A DNA stretch of 64,000 nucleotides from assembly GCA_013365365.1 (NCBI GenBank), contig JABVXU010000201.1, positions 32,555 to 96,554 of the forward strand, in the 5' to 3' direction. Source of the DNA: Cruorifilaria tuberocauda. Its lineage: Eukaryota > Nematoda > Chromadorea > Rhabditida > Onchocercidae. The number at the start of each line of letters is the position of its first letter. The stretch's first letter is position 1. Below are positions 50,528 to 62,539 of this stretch, piece by piece. The translations under genes were made by a program, and so were the position numbers. Below the pieces are notes generated by a model. It was not told where the DNA came from. It searched no databases and saw only the letters and a program-made list of their open reading frames with translations.

Positions 50528-51732
50528 AGGTATTTAAGCTGAAATGTGTGCTGCTATTTCATTAGCGTAAATTGTTTTTGTTAATTGAATTCTTGCGATT
50601 CCTTAATTTAATAATCTATTTTATTATCTATTACTATTACTGTTCATAAGTTTATAAGTTATTCATTTTATGTTTGATATCTTTCTTCTCTGATGTATGA
50701 TAAAGCTTTTGTGAACATCTTCGGTACTTGAATGGTTTGTCAAATATCTTTGTTACTTGAATGGAATAGAACACTTCTAAATATATCGATAAATGACGAT
50801 ATAAAACGTTGGCAACTTCTCGAGAATTTTTCATCAATTATTGATCGATTTATCAAATTTGTGCATGAAATCAATTTATATAAATACCTCTGAAAACATA
50901 GTGTGAAGCCGAAACTATCAGCGAGTTATGATCCATTAACTGTATGCTAAGATAAATTGTTGAGAATTATACTTAAATATTTAGAATCTTCTTTAAGTAT
51001 GTTTCCAGAAATTTTGAAGAATAAAGAAATGACGAAAAACTTCGATTAAAATTCAAATATTGTGAAGTAAATGATGATCAAAAATCAGAATATTGCAAGA
51101 TTGTCAAAGATGCATGAGAATATACTCGATATTGCATATTTCATCCAACGATCCAAACATTTCTGTCGTGGAAGCTGTTTCCGGATATCCGATTGCTGCT
51201 TTGCAGAGTATTGAAAAGGTTTATTCGTTACGAAATCGTCAATAATGACAATCAACAGGACAAAACTGTCTTATCACTACTTGAGAATTGATTTATAACA
51301 AATTGATCGAGCTGTTTCTTCAGTGAATGAGAAAATTCCTTTCTGTTGGTAGCAAGATACTGATTTCTGATTGTATCGTTGGAAACGATCAAATAATCAC
51401 CTTACGATCCTTTTTCGAGTGAAGATTACCGTTAAATTAAATTAATTCTTTTTTCGATAAACGGAAAACATTGAAATTTCTGCCCTCAACTGGTCAATAG
51501 TGTCCGTTTTGACGCCATTTTAAAAAGAAAAAGTAATTTGCAGATAATCATTAGTTGTAGTTAAAATGATATATTACATATGAATATGCGGAACTCAGAT
51601 TTCAACGTAAGTCCGAACTTATGTCGAGATTCTTTATTTGCATTGGTCACCTGGAATGATGTTTTTGAAGAGAAAAATTGTGATTCAGTTATTAGACAAG
51701 AATTCAATATTTTATTCCTATGAAAGCTTGGA
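50528..51732. other. Spacer with unassigned open segments
   Basis: No gene could be assigned. A + strand segment at about 51122-51220 is open in two frames and ends at an AAG|GTTTAT donor-like site; one frame reads NDPNISVVEAVSGYPIAALQ. It may be an isolated exon or chance. Nothing else was recognised. Confidence 0.3.
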
Positions 51733-52074
51733 TCAATTTAAAACAATTAAAAAAAAATAAGATACAGTATAAAACATCATATCTGAAATAAATTCTCTTA
51801 TCTCAAACAAGAATTCTTTATTATGGTAAAAGGAAAGGGAAGTGAACGTTGAAAATAATAAAACAGCGAGATATGCCAGCGTAAAGACAACATACGATTT
51901 CAAAAGAGAAAAACCAGTGATACCTTCACGGGAATCCAGAACAATATATGTACCGGAAAATAAAAGAAATGTACCGATCAATGCTATTAATGATTTAAAT
52001 TTAGTTCCTGACTGGATCTGAATTAATGCCATAACTGATGAAGTAACAAAGAGAAGTGGATAGAAAGTCAATTT
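51733..52074 (-). CDS. Multi-pass membrane protein, last exon
   Basis: A minus-strand frame of 113 codons plus stop begins right behind an acceptor (TTTGATTACAG) with KLTFYPLLFVTSSVMALIQI and ends in a hydrophobic helix. Three or four membrane segments are visible: the start, SLIALIGTFLLFSGTYIVL, SYVVFTLAYLAVLLFSTF, and the terminal MMFYTVSYFFLIVLN. There is no ATG at the exon start, so either an upstream exon exists (a candidate is listed at 52947-53054) or translation begins at the internal ATG in VMALIQ. The family is not recognised. The gene lies directly downstream of the RhoGAP gene on the same strand. Confidence 0.5.
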   Translation of the reverse strand, partial: KLTFYPLLFVTSSVMALIQIQSGTKFKSLIALIGTFLLFSGTYIVLDSREGITGFSLLKSYVVFTLAYLAVLLFSTFTSLSFYHNKEFLFEIREFISDMMFYTVSYFFLIVLN

Positions 52075-52946
52075 CTGTAATCAAATTTACAATCAGCAGA
52101 GTCAATTTACTTCAGCATTCTTAAAAAAAATATCTTTCTTTATGCTACAGAAAATTATCACATGGCTAATCTCTCACTCTTCAAATTTTAATTTCCACGC
52201 ATCATTGATCTAAAATCTCAGTTAATTTAGAAAGACATAAATAGATACGGTAAAAAGTATTTAGGGAAAGAATAAAATATATAACACAATGAAAAATTCG
52301 AAAAAATCGAGAATATGAGCAATGTAAACTGATGGAATGTTAAAGAAATAATAAATAATCAAATTCGAAATAACGAAAAAGTTTTATATTACGTTTCTAT
52401 TTATGCTTATTTCCTGTTATTTAAAAAATACACTTGTTATATTAAATATTATCATTTGCAGAAGACATAATCAATTCAGAAATAGGATAAACATATCAAA
52501 AAATGATAATACATTCTCGCGAAAACAAATGCCATTTGGATTAATGCAAAAATGTATATATTATATTATATTATTGAATATTATTGACCTAAGTAATTGC
52601 TTTTTCAGAATTTTGTAACATTGAATTTTCTTTGCCAAATCGAGAAAAAATTCAAAGAAAAAAAGAAGGCAAAAGCGAAGGGATAACAGATGAGGTATGC
52701 CGAGAGGCAGTGAAACAAAAACTGATAAAAGCTATTCCCTTCTTCTCGTAAAATGTCTCCTACATTGTTCTCAAAAATTTACTTCATTCTATGTAAGAAT
52801 TCTTAAATTTCAAAATCTTTTTTCAATCTATAACAATCTTAGCAGCACTTTTCAAATGTTCGATTTTAATACAAATTTTTTTCTCATACAAAATTCTACT
52901 TTTTTATATTAGCTTTTCATTAATTTCTGCAAAGAATAACTCATAC

Positions 52947-53054
52947 CAACAAAAAAATATTAATCAAATTTTCAAAGCTTAAAAGATTTAGCAATATGAA
53001 GCGATAACGTGCAAATCCAATGGCAATAATAATGATAAAATGGCATGAAAAGTG
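52947..53054 (-). CDS. Candidate upstream exon of the membrane protein
   Basis: Bounded by an acceptor (ATTGCAG) and a donor (gtatga) and open for 36 codons. It encodes a membrane-like segment including HFIIIIAIGFARYRFILLNL. It is phase 0 at both ends and therefore joins the exon at 52074 in frame across an 872-base intron. Hydrophobic frames arise easily in AT-rich DNA, so this is only a candidate. No start codon was found. Confidence 0.3.
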
Positions 53055-53273
53055 CTGCAATATTTGAAGTGAATAATAAATAGAAGAAATTTTTAATTAT
53101 ACTTTGAAACCAGTGAGATTTTCGAAGACAGACTAACGAAATGAAGATAAGGCAGGAAAAGTTATTCTTAAAATATTTTTTATTCCAAATAAACTGAAGC
53201 AATCAAAATACGAAGAAAAAAGAGATACTTTAATAGGATATGGAAATCGGATATGGAGATATTCTCACAACAT

Positions 53274-56200
53274 CTAGAAGTGCACATTTTTGGACTGTGA
53301 AATAGTCTTTGACCCCACTCTATGAGAAGTACTACTACTACTACTACTACTACCAGTACCGGGATTACCCTTTTTATATTCCGGTGATGTTGCTCTTGAT
53401 TGCTGTCGTTTTTGTTGTAATTCTGTCATAGATGACGGTACCATCACACGCAGTCCCGTATTCGGTAAGCTTCGATTGGACGTATGTGACACATTACGAC
53501 GGTACAGCGGTGCTGATCTACTTGAAACACTAGCAACTTCACTAGGATCCTGAAATTGGTAAGTTATGATACGAGGCTAAAAGAAAAATTTTGCATAACA
53601 AGAAATTTAAAACGTAAAAGTATATTGAAATGCCCAACTAGCCATAACATAACATGCAAAAAAATACGATATCACATCTGCAAAAGAGCTTTTCAATGCC
53701 AAATACTTCTTGTCTTTGGTAAAGAGAATTATTGCAATACGATCAAACTATGTCTGTTACTAAAAATTAATGAAAATTTCATAAAACATACCCGTCCTTT
53801 GTTACCACCTTCAACAGTTCTATTAGGACGCACGTAATGAGTACGCCAAGAACGTCGACGAACGATACCACCAACTATTCGAGATGTTGGAGTCGTTACT
53901 GGTTGTGATGTTAAAGGAAGTTGTCTAGATATGTTAGCTGAAGATGGACTACCTGTTCCTTCGCATGTTTTCTACAAAAGTATAAAATTTTTTAGCAGAT
54001 TATATTTTTCGATGATATCTGAAAAATCCGTAAGAGAAATAACAAAAAATTAAGGAAATGAGAAATTAAAGAGAAATAACCAAAGTCAATTTTTTTAAAA
54101 CTGAAAAATTTCAAAATTAAATGTCAACATAAATATAAATAATAGATCGTTATTTGATGCATATTGTTTTTTATATGACACTTACTAGTAAAGGGAGTTT
54201 TTGAATACCATTTACAGGGCGTTCATCAGTATTATCTGGACTTCCCAAGCATCCATCAGCTGAACCCACTGTTGAGTCACCGAATTGCGAATGAGGTTGA
54301 AGCATGCTAGTAGAAGAAAGCACAGAGACATTTAGCTGTGATGTACCGCTGTCTTTTACTGATGATGTAGGTAGAAGGAACCTGAAAAAAAGCAATTAAT
54401 TTCATTTTCATGAAAATATAAGACACTCTCAAACTATAATCAATATAATTAAATGAATTCCAGCTTGTAGCGCATGGTATCAGCTTTAGTGAGAAATTTC
54501 TAGTCTAACTAAATACTAAAATACTATAAATACAACGTACTAAAACTAAATACTAAATAGCAAATATAGAAAGTACTGACCACTCCGATCGGGTGCGCAT
54601 ACGTCTTGTTTGCCTTTCATGTACCCATTCAAGATAGGTAAGTGAATGAGTGCTTTGCAAAATTCCACTACTATGAAATGTATTCAAAGAATACTTTTCA
54701 TCATCATCATCACTGTGAGGAAGTTGTACCTTGAATTAACATAAAATAAAATTAAAAAAACAGAGAGATTAGTGGTGAAATGAAGCAATGATCAAATGAG
54801 GACATCTGAAAACAATAAAGCTGTGATCACCTAGAAAAATAAGAGCGAACACATATTTAAAGCGAATGTAATCAAAATTTCAAAAATTTTGTAAATATAA
54901 TCCATCCAAAAAATTTAAAATACCTATTGAAAAAAAATTTTTTCATTTGAAATCAAATCAAAAATTAAAAAAAATTAACTTTGAATTTGTAATTTGTAAT
55001 TTTGCGATTATCAATTTCACGGAGAATTATGGAAGAGAATTAATTTCATCTTCTTTTGATAAAATTTTTCTAACATTTAATCAATGAATAAGATAAAATA
55101 TACCTCTGCAGCTGAGCTGCTTAATCGTTTGCATACCAGTCCATGATTATTTACTGATTGCGTTTGTCGACGGCCGCGCCGATAATTCCGGTCTACTGCA
55201 CCTCTATCATTAGTAGTATCGTCATTTACGAGTACCACGTCGGGTTGACTGTACGATCCCGGTAGAACTATTAAATGAAAGACTATTAGCATAAATGTAT
55301 CTGCATAATTTTCAAACATTACTCTCTGTTTCAAAACAAAATGAAGTTTATTTTTAAGCTTCAACTTTTTTTGAAGTAATATAATTGATATCTACTAAAA
55401 CTGAAAGTTTGTCGATTTCTGATATCATAGAGAATAAATTGAATTGGAACTATAAAATATTACAGTCTTAAATTCCCGTCCCAATTGATCAATAATTCCT
55501 ATATCAGCAAATTTATATTATCAAATCTGCATCTTTCACAATGTATAAACGAACTTTTCATACTATGTAAGAAGTAATATTTCGTCGAGTAATAATATTC
55601 GCTCCAACGAAATAGATATTAATTTAATAATCAATACTTCCTTTATTTCTCCATCCCTTCTTTTTCTTTGATTTTACTTATATCCTGATATCCTGACAGA
55701 TCTGATATATTTAATCAGTCATAAATATAATAGCGATAAGCAGGTGCTCCTTATCTAATTACATTACAATCTTTCCCTTCTTTATTTTTAAACAAATTTG
55801 TTAACCGAAACAGAAAGTGAGAAAACGCTGATTTCCATTCACCAATTATCCGACTGGAATAAAAGGAAAGGGAAATTGTAATGCAAGTAAACCATCTTAA
55901 TTGGCAGCAAAAAAAAAAAAACTATTTTCTACTTATTAATTAAACTCAAAGCTCTCGTTCTCCATTTATGGCAGTTTAATTTATGATAAATTCACACAGA
56001 CATAGGGATGAGGGCAAGAGAGATGCAATAAGCGTTTTCAATTTATATTAAACTTATAAGATTAATTTCAAGCTTTGCCACAATACAAAGACTAATATTC
56101 GATTAATGAATCAACAAGTAAATAATACAAAATTGCACAATCGTGTTATGTGATATACTTTATTGGTTATTTCTATTCGAGTTAAGAACCATTTTTGAGC

Positions 56201-59200
56201 AGTAATCTGTGTTAAGTAAATTGAAAGTTATGATATGTTAAGACTGAAATAAAGTTAGAAATCATAAATGAAAATTTCGCACTTATGCGAATACCAAAAT
56301 ACAGGAAATATTTTCCGGAAAATTACGGAACAATCAAAATCATAAATAGCAAACTCAATATGGCTGAAAAAAATATCGAGATAGTTATAAATAGGCATAA
56401 AAGAAGATCAGAATAACGTCTTGCTGAAAGACATAATAAAAATAATAAGGGAAATAATTTGCGAGAGATGATAACATAGAAAATTCATGATCAAATTGAA
56501 AGGCAGAAATGAATATGCAAACATGATTGTATTGAACATCCGCACCTGTAATTCTGCATGATGTAATAGAACAAAATCACTAATCTAAATAATGCATTGA
56601 TAAAGCGAAAATTTGATTAATTCAAATGCATCCAAAATTACTAAGTGATTTAAAATTAAAAAGATGAAAACATACATAGTGAATTATATAAAGCATTCAG
56701 CATTCTTCTTGACCTATTTATTATGCACTAACGTTGACATATTCCTCATCCTTTGTTGAAATCAAATAGTATCGTTAATTTCATTCATATTAAAAAATTT
56801 ATAAATTCGTCAACTTTTCTATTCTAAATGTATTTCTCGTATGATTTGGATGCACTGAGTACACAATCATTTGGAACTTTTAACAGATGTAGTCCGATAA
56901 CAACGAGAAATGAGTCCGTAAGTGTAAGTGAAATTTCTGAACGAAAATCCCACATTAAACTGATCATAAAAAATTTTACAATTACAAAGTCATTTATAGA
57001 ATCTAAATGTATTCTTTCTATATGACATAAATGAAAAAAGACAAGCTATATAACTTCATGTAAGATGAAAAAACGTAGAATGATTTAGCTTATATTTAGC
57101 TACAGATATTTGCGCCGCTAACGGTGATTAACACGAAATGAATATAAAAAAACAAAATATACGAAAAACGCTTCCGTTAAAACTCAACTGTGTATACAGG
57201 TAGAAAAAATTAGAGATGCAATTGATCAACAAAAAACTGATTATGAATTACTTGAAATACAATTATGCATACATTTAAAGATATAGAATGATTGCCGAGG
57301 TCAACGTATTCTCAAATCAATTTAAAAAGGAAATAAAACTAAGGAATGAGAGTTGAAACAGAACGAACATCAAGCAAATATAATGCAATTTATTTGGCGA
57401 GTGAACGTTGCACTGATTAAGAAGGATGACAATTACATTTGTTAGATTTGATTTCCACACAGCAATCATTGATGAAAAGGAAAGAGTATGAATTTCATAA
57501 CCAAAAAAATACGGAAAATCAACTACCACTTAAATAACGTGGTCAAAATAATGTCAAGTTCCATTTATATTTCATTATGTTAGGCGTACATTTCACAGCG
57601 ATGAATGGAACAATAACCACACCGATGGGAATAATTAATATTTCATTGCTTATCAGTTTTTATGAAAAATCAGTTAATTTAATCTTCCAGAAAAAATTAA
57701 GACTTAACTAATATTAAAAAAGTAAAAACATAAATGTGCTTTTTTCACAATCAGTAGATTTAATGCAACTGAAACGATAGGCAGTTATTTTGTTAGAATT
57801 CAACTAATGCACCACACAAACACAAATTCATCTTCCTACTTCGTGCATAGTTGTTATTTTTGCACTCACAAGTTAAAATTGAAAATGGCAAGAACGAGAG
57901 AGAACAAAGATAATGATTGCTGTGCATATGACAATAATGAAATTAGGATCAATAGTCCCTTTAAAAGCCACAATTTCCCAAATCGCATAATTCCAAACCC
58001 AAAACAGTCTGAGAAGCCTGAGTATTTATCAAATTATTCGGCATTGATTGGTGTTGATTTGCAAATACAGTGGTAATTTGACTATTTGATGACCGCAAGA
58101 CCGATTTCTCGTTTTTGGATATCAGTTCAGCGTCAGCAATCGTTGCAACGGCGATATGCTGAGGTTCAGTTCCGAAAAATGTTTGTTTACAATCCGGTAT
58201 CGTCATATATGGATAACCGCTGGCTCGTTGTTGCGGTTGTAGACACGTGGTGGATTTCAATAGACTGGGTTCAAGTTCATTACTATCTATAGTAGTATCA
58301 ACAGAAAGATAATGTTTCTCAATAGGATGATGCAATATTCTTAAGTCACCATTATTATCAACTTTCCGTGTTTTCCCCCTACTTCTTAAACAATCAGTTC
58401 TATTAGTACCCCAAACTGAAACATTTTCTGTCATATTTTGAACATTTTGTTATTGATGATGATCTGAGTGCCTACCACAGTTAGAACTAATACGGTCGAT
58501 CGTTGCAACGGTACTCATCGAATAACTTCCAGCACATCGGGCAGCCATAATCGAATAAGTACTGGGCGGTGGTACTGGCCAATCGTGTACATCTAAAAGA
58601 AAAAATGAGCCAAACAAAATATCCCAAAGATCAAGACGTTCAGAAAATAAAGCCATATTAACTATAAGAAAAACAACCGGGAAAGAATTATGAAATTCTG
58701 AAGAACTAAAAGTAAACAAAATCTTCTTAAGTCGACTATAAGCCTTCTTAATAAAACCTACAGCGATTATCAACTACCTACAAAGAAAAAATAGATGGTT
58801 TGTTTATGAAAAAGATGAATTGGGCATAATTATTGACAATTTACGAAAATCTATTTGAATATAGTAAAAAAAACACAAAAAAGTAAGTTGTGATCGTTAA
58901 TGCATGTTAGATCATTATAAGTGCACTGAAATTTATTAGCATCAAATATTTAAACTTCCAAATTTAGTAATCAAGTGTCAAAGGAGTGTTCTAACTCCAA
59001 TATACAAGCAGTAAATCATAAACAAATTAAAAGCAACACGTAAAGGAAATCCAATGCAAAAAAAAATTTTTTTAAGCAGATTTGATGCAGGTTCAAAAAA
59101 ATTTTCAGTAAATCCTTTAAATGTTTCATCATATTTTTTTATCCAAATAATCACGATGCGATCCTTTTCGCTAATTTAAATTTCTTACAGAGAGACTGCT

Positions 59201-62200
59201 ATTACGTACTTCAGTTGAATTGTATCTATATCTTATCTCTAAAAATAAAATAAATCGAGTATGACAATCATGACCATCTCTTCTTCCTTTTTCCTGACCT
59301 ATATGCACAATAACAGAAATTAGTATCAAATTATCTATCACAAAGATGAGTAATTTGACTTTTGATAGCAATAATACCATTAAGGCAAGCGCATTTCATT
59401 TCGACTAGAAAACTTTTCGTTATCTCTAAACATAAAAACAATATTTTTCTTCAATCTAATAATCTTAGATATTATCAAGATGTTTTTAAATTTTTAAACA
59501 AAAAAAATTCCAGAATTAAAAAAAAAAATGAATTCTTAATTGATAATCAAGAAGGAAAAACATCTTTTACTAATATAACTTACTGGCTGGTGTAATGAAT
59601 CGCAGCCGTGAATCATTTTCATCAAATCGTAGTGTTCTTCCAGTTATACGAGCGTAAAACTCGTAACTTTCTCGCGGAAAGAGATTTGCATAACCGAAAT
59701 TTCTAATAATTCTTGAGATAATCTCAGAAGCAATTTTGAATCGTATCACGTCTTCTATCTTTGCCTTAAAAATATGATAAATTACTTAATGGTTGAATTC
59801 GCAAAAGGATAAATTCGTTAAAGTGGCTAAAAAACATATATTAGTATGAGTCGCACTTTTGTAGGGATATCAACGCAGCTCTATCTTTACTACTATGAAA
59901 AAAAAACATTCTATTCCCATTAAGATGAGTAACAGTGCAACATAAAATTTGGAATCCAACATAATCATTATTATTGCAAATATATTCATGAACATTATAT
60001 CGTCATTCAATTAACTACACATAAAATCTCAAGTCATAAAATAAAAAATATACGAACGCGCTGCCCGTCATGAATACATGAATGGAAAAGTGAAGGTGCT
60101 ACAGAAATTCCAAGAGCTTCCGTTGTCATCCTTGAGCCAAATGACTCGGTTGATTCTGAGATCATATAAAAAGTGCCAAAAAGTAGTACAAGTAAGTGCT
60201 GCGATGGAATTGGTAAACTGCTTAATACTCTGAAACTATAATCCATTTAACTTTTTCACTTTGATAATTGGATTTCATCGTAATGAAAAAAAAACAGCAT
60301 ATTTCAAAAAGACTATAATGACAAAAAGCTGAATATCAGCAAAAAACATTATATTTTGTAGGTAATCCAGTTTAATTCTGCAATAATCCGATAGTAATAA
60401 CCACTTAAAAGTTAAGGAACAAACAAATTTTTTGATACAAAAGAAAAAAAAAGTGAAGAAAAATGTTGTAAAAAAGAATAAAGAGCAGTAGACGTCAAAC
60501 AAATTACTTAACATTGAACAAAACTCACCGACAGAACGACTGTCTCTGCAATTCCAGATCTGATGATATATTATACAAATCAAAAAGTTTCTGTTCATTT
60601 TCGAGACCAAATATGCCACCAGGCAATTTTGATAAAAATTTCTGAAAGCAAAAACTTGGAAACAATTCGAAAAACATGTACAAAAATAATGAAAAAATGA
60701 TTATCAAGCAGTGTAATAGCCATATTTTGTATGTTGCTTTTATTTAGAATTAAATTATATCCTGAATATTCCTTACAACTAAATCCATGCTCATATTTGA
60801 ATCATACAATTGAAACTTCTACAGGAATTTATTTTATGTGAACAGTTCCGGCCTAAAAGTAATTAATCGAAAAAATCAGGATAAAGATAGTGAAAAGCAA
60901 ACATATGATAAAGTGATGCTAAATAAAAAAGATAGCTGCAGTGACATAGTTAATACTGATAAATCAAAAACTGATATTAAACGTTAATATGCAGCCAATA
61001 CAAGGGCTGAAAATTTTACTAATGGCAAAAAAAAGCTTGTGATTGACCTTAATAACAGATGCGGCAGTATAGACACTAAAATTGGCAATATTTACAAGCC
61101 TTCCGTGTTGCATGATATGTGAAAGCTTTCGTACTTGAGCTTGATTACCCGGTGCACGCCAGATATCCTTTTTAGCGGGGCCATCTTTATGTACTTTTAA
61201 CAATAACACCTGCAAAAGGAAACTCAGCTGAAAAAATTTCACGCCTAACACTAAATAATAATTGGTAAGGAAGAGCATCTTTTTGTTCAACAGAAACTTC
61301 TCTTCTGAATGTTAAACGATATAAAATGCCAATAATCTTGACTAACAACAAATAAATCATTAATACGAAAAGGTGTTGCAATTTTTTCTCTTCTACTTTC
61401 CTACCAAAATATATTTTCTGCCAAACAGTAATCAGTTTTATTGGTCGAACATAACAATATTTAAATGCAATTGGCATATTCTAGTAAGTGATAAACGAAT
61501 CCTTAAATAAATTAACTACTCAAAAGAAAAAAAAATTGTCTTCAGTTAATTGAACATGGTCCGAAATATACAGCTGCAAAAATAAAATTTAATATAACTT
61601 ACTAATAAAGTAGCAGGTATATCATGCGCGAAGGCTTCCTCAATTGGAACTCCAAACTTGACCCTGCAACAATTCAGATATAAAATGAAACAGTATTAAT
61701 ATAAAGTCGGGTACAGAAACACGAGATAAATTAGGGAATTAAGTGGATATTTTCTGAAATTGTATTGTAAAAAAGAATATTATTCCTAAACAAATCCTAC
61801 TACTGTCGACAACTTGAGTAATTTTTTTGCATAGAACAATTCTTTTAATTATTTTCGACTTGAATATCGAAGTAGGCAATAACACTTTATGGAATTGAAT
61901 CATTTCGGATTTTGTTATCATTTTTATAGCAGGAAAAAAAAAAGAAGTGTAAGAAGTTAATATTCTGATCTCCCACGCATAGTACTATTGCTCATGTTTG
62001 TTTGAATGATGTAATGCTCAGTTTACTAATAACTTCCTAGTAAATAACCTGCTAGCACTAGAAAACTACATAATGATTGATAAAACGTAGTCTAAAAATA
62101 AATTATAGCAAGATAAGTGTAACTAACTTTTCAATTCGTCCTCGATACCTGTGTTGGGGATCATCACTATTGCCACAGATGACCATTGTATAGCCCAGTG

Positions 62201-62213
62201 TGGCCACAGTCAT
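53274..62213 (-). CDS. RhoGAP-domain protein, ARHGAP20/TAGAP-like domain
   Basis: Thirteen minus-strand exons: 62128-62213, 61603-61663, 61048-61209, 60529-60641, 60058-60229, 59584-59764, 58476-58592, 57999-58415, 55104-55267, 54581-54729, 54186-54381, 53792-53971 and 53274-53549. They total 2274 bases (757 residues) with consistent phases. The RhoGAP domain covers about residues 30-225: FGVPIEEAFAHDIPATLLVL; KKDIWRAPGNQ, holding the arginine finger; IKKFLSKLPGGIFG; SSLPIPSQHLLVLLFGTFYM; and TTEALGISVAPSLFH. The domain switches off Rho-family GTPases. The 'LPGGIF' version resembles ARHGAP20 more than typical 'LPEPL' GAPs. The Asn usually seen before 'LAVxxAP' is Ala here (TEALGISVAP). After the domain come a Pro stretch (VPPPSTYS) and a long Ser/Thr/Gln-rich, probably disordered tail ending in a poly-Ser run (53330-53353). 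The frame is open upstream of the chosen ATG, back to a stop near 62310, so an earlier start is possible. AATAAA (minus) lies at 53179-53184. Confidence 0.9.
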
Positions 62214-62319
62214 ACCGCTCTCCTCCGCTTTTTGCGGTATGTTACAAATCAATTCTTCTGTTTCCCCCGATCTATCTTTAGACGTTTCGATAGATCTTGT
62301 TACTATTTACAATAGCTCT

Positions 62320-62365
62320 CACTTTTACCTTCCCACGCTTTCAGCAGTAATCGCGCTGGCGCACT
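62320..62365. promoter_or_regulatory. GC-rich segment upstream of the RhoGAP gene, possible promoter
   Basis: A short GC-enriched stretch (containing aatcgcgctggcgcactttt) lies about 100-150 bases upstream of the RhoGAP start and stands out from its AT-rich flanks. It lacks the AAA needed for a full E2F site. Promoter function is inferred from position only. Confidence 0.3.
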
Positions 62366-62418
62366 TTTAATAAGAAAAAAAAACGTTTGCACTAATATAA
62401 TATTCTCTTTATTTCAGC

Positions 62419-62539
62419 ACCAAATCAATCAGTTGATCGAATTAGTAAAACAGTCGATGATGTGAAATCGTGGACTGTATCCAAATCAAATCAGCGAATG
62501 ATGCAACACCATTCAATAAAACACATATATAGACAATAA
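62419..62539 (+). CDS. Isolated terminal coding exon, gene unknown
   Basis: A strong acceptor (TTTATTTCAG ending 62418) opens a + strand frame (xCA-CCA-AAT...) that reads PNQSVDRISKTVDDVKSWTV and ends HHSIKHIYRQ with TAA at 62537-62539. Composition is coding-like and not low-complexity. The preceding exon (ending in phase 1) was not found; it would have to lie to the left, within or beyond the opposite-strand RhoGAP gene, so the locus may be nested or overlapping. The family is not recognised. Confidence 0.45.
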
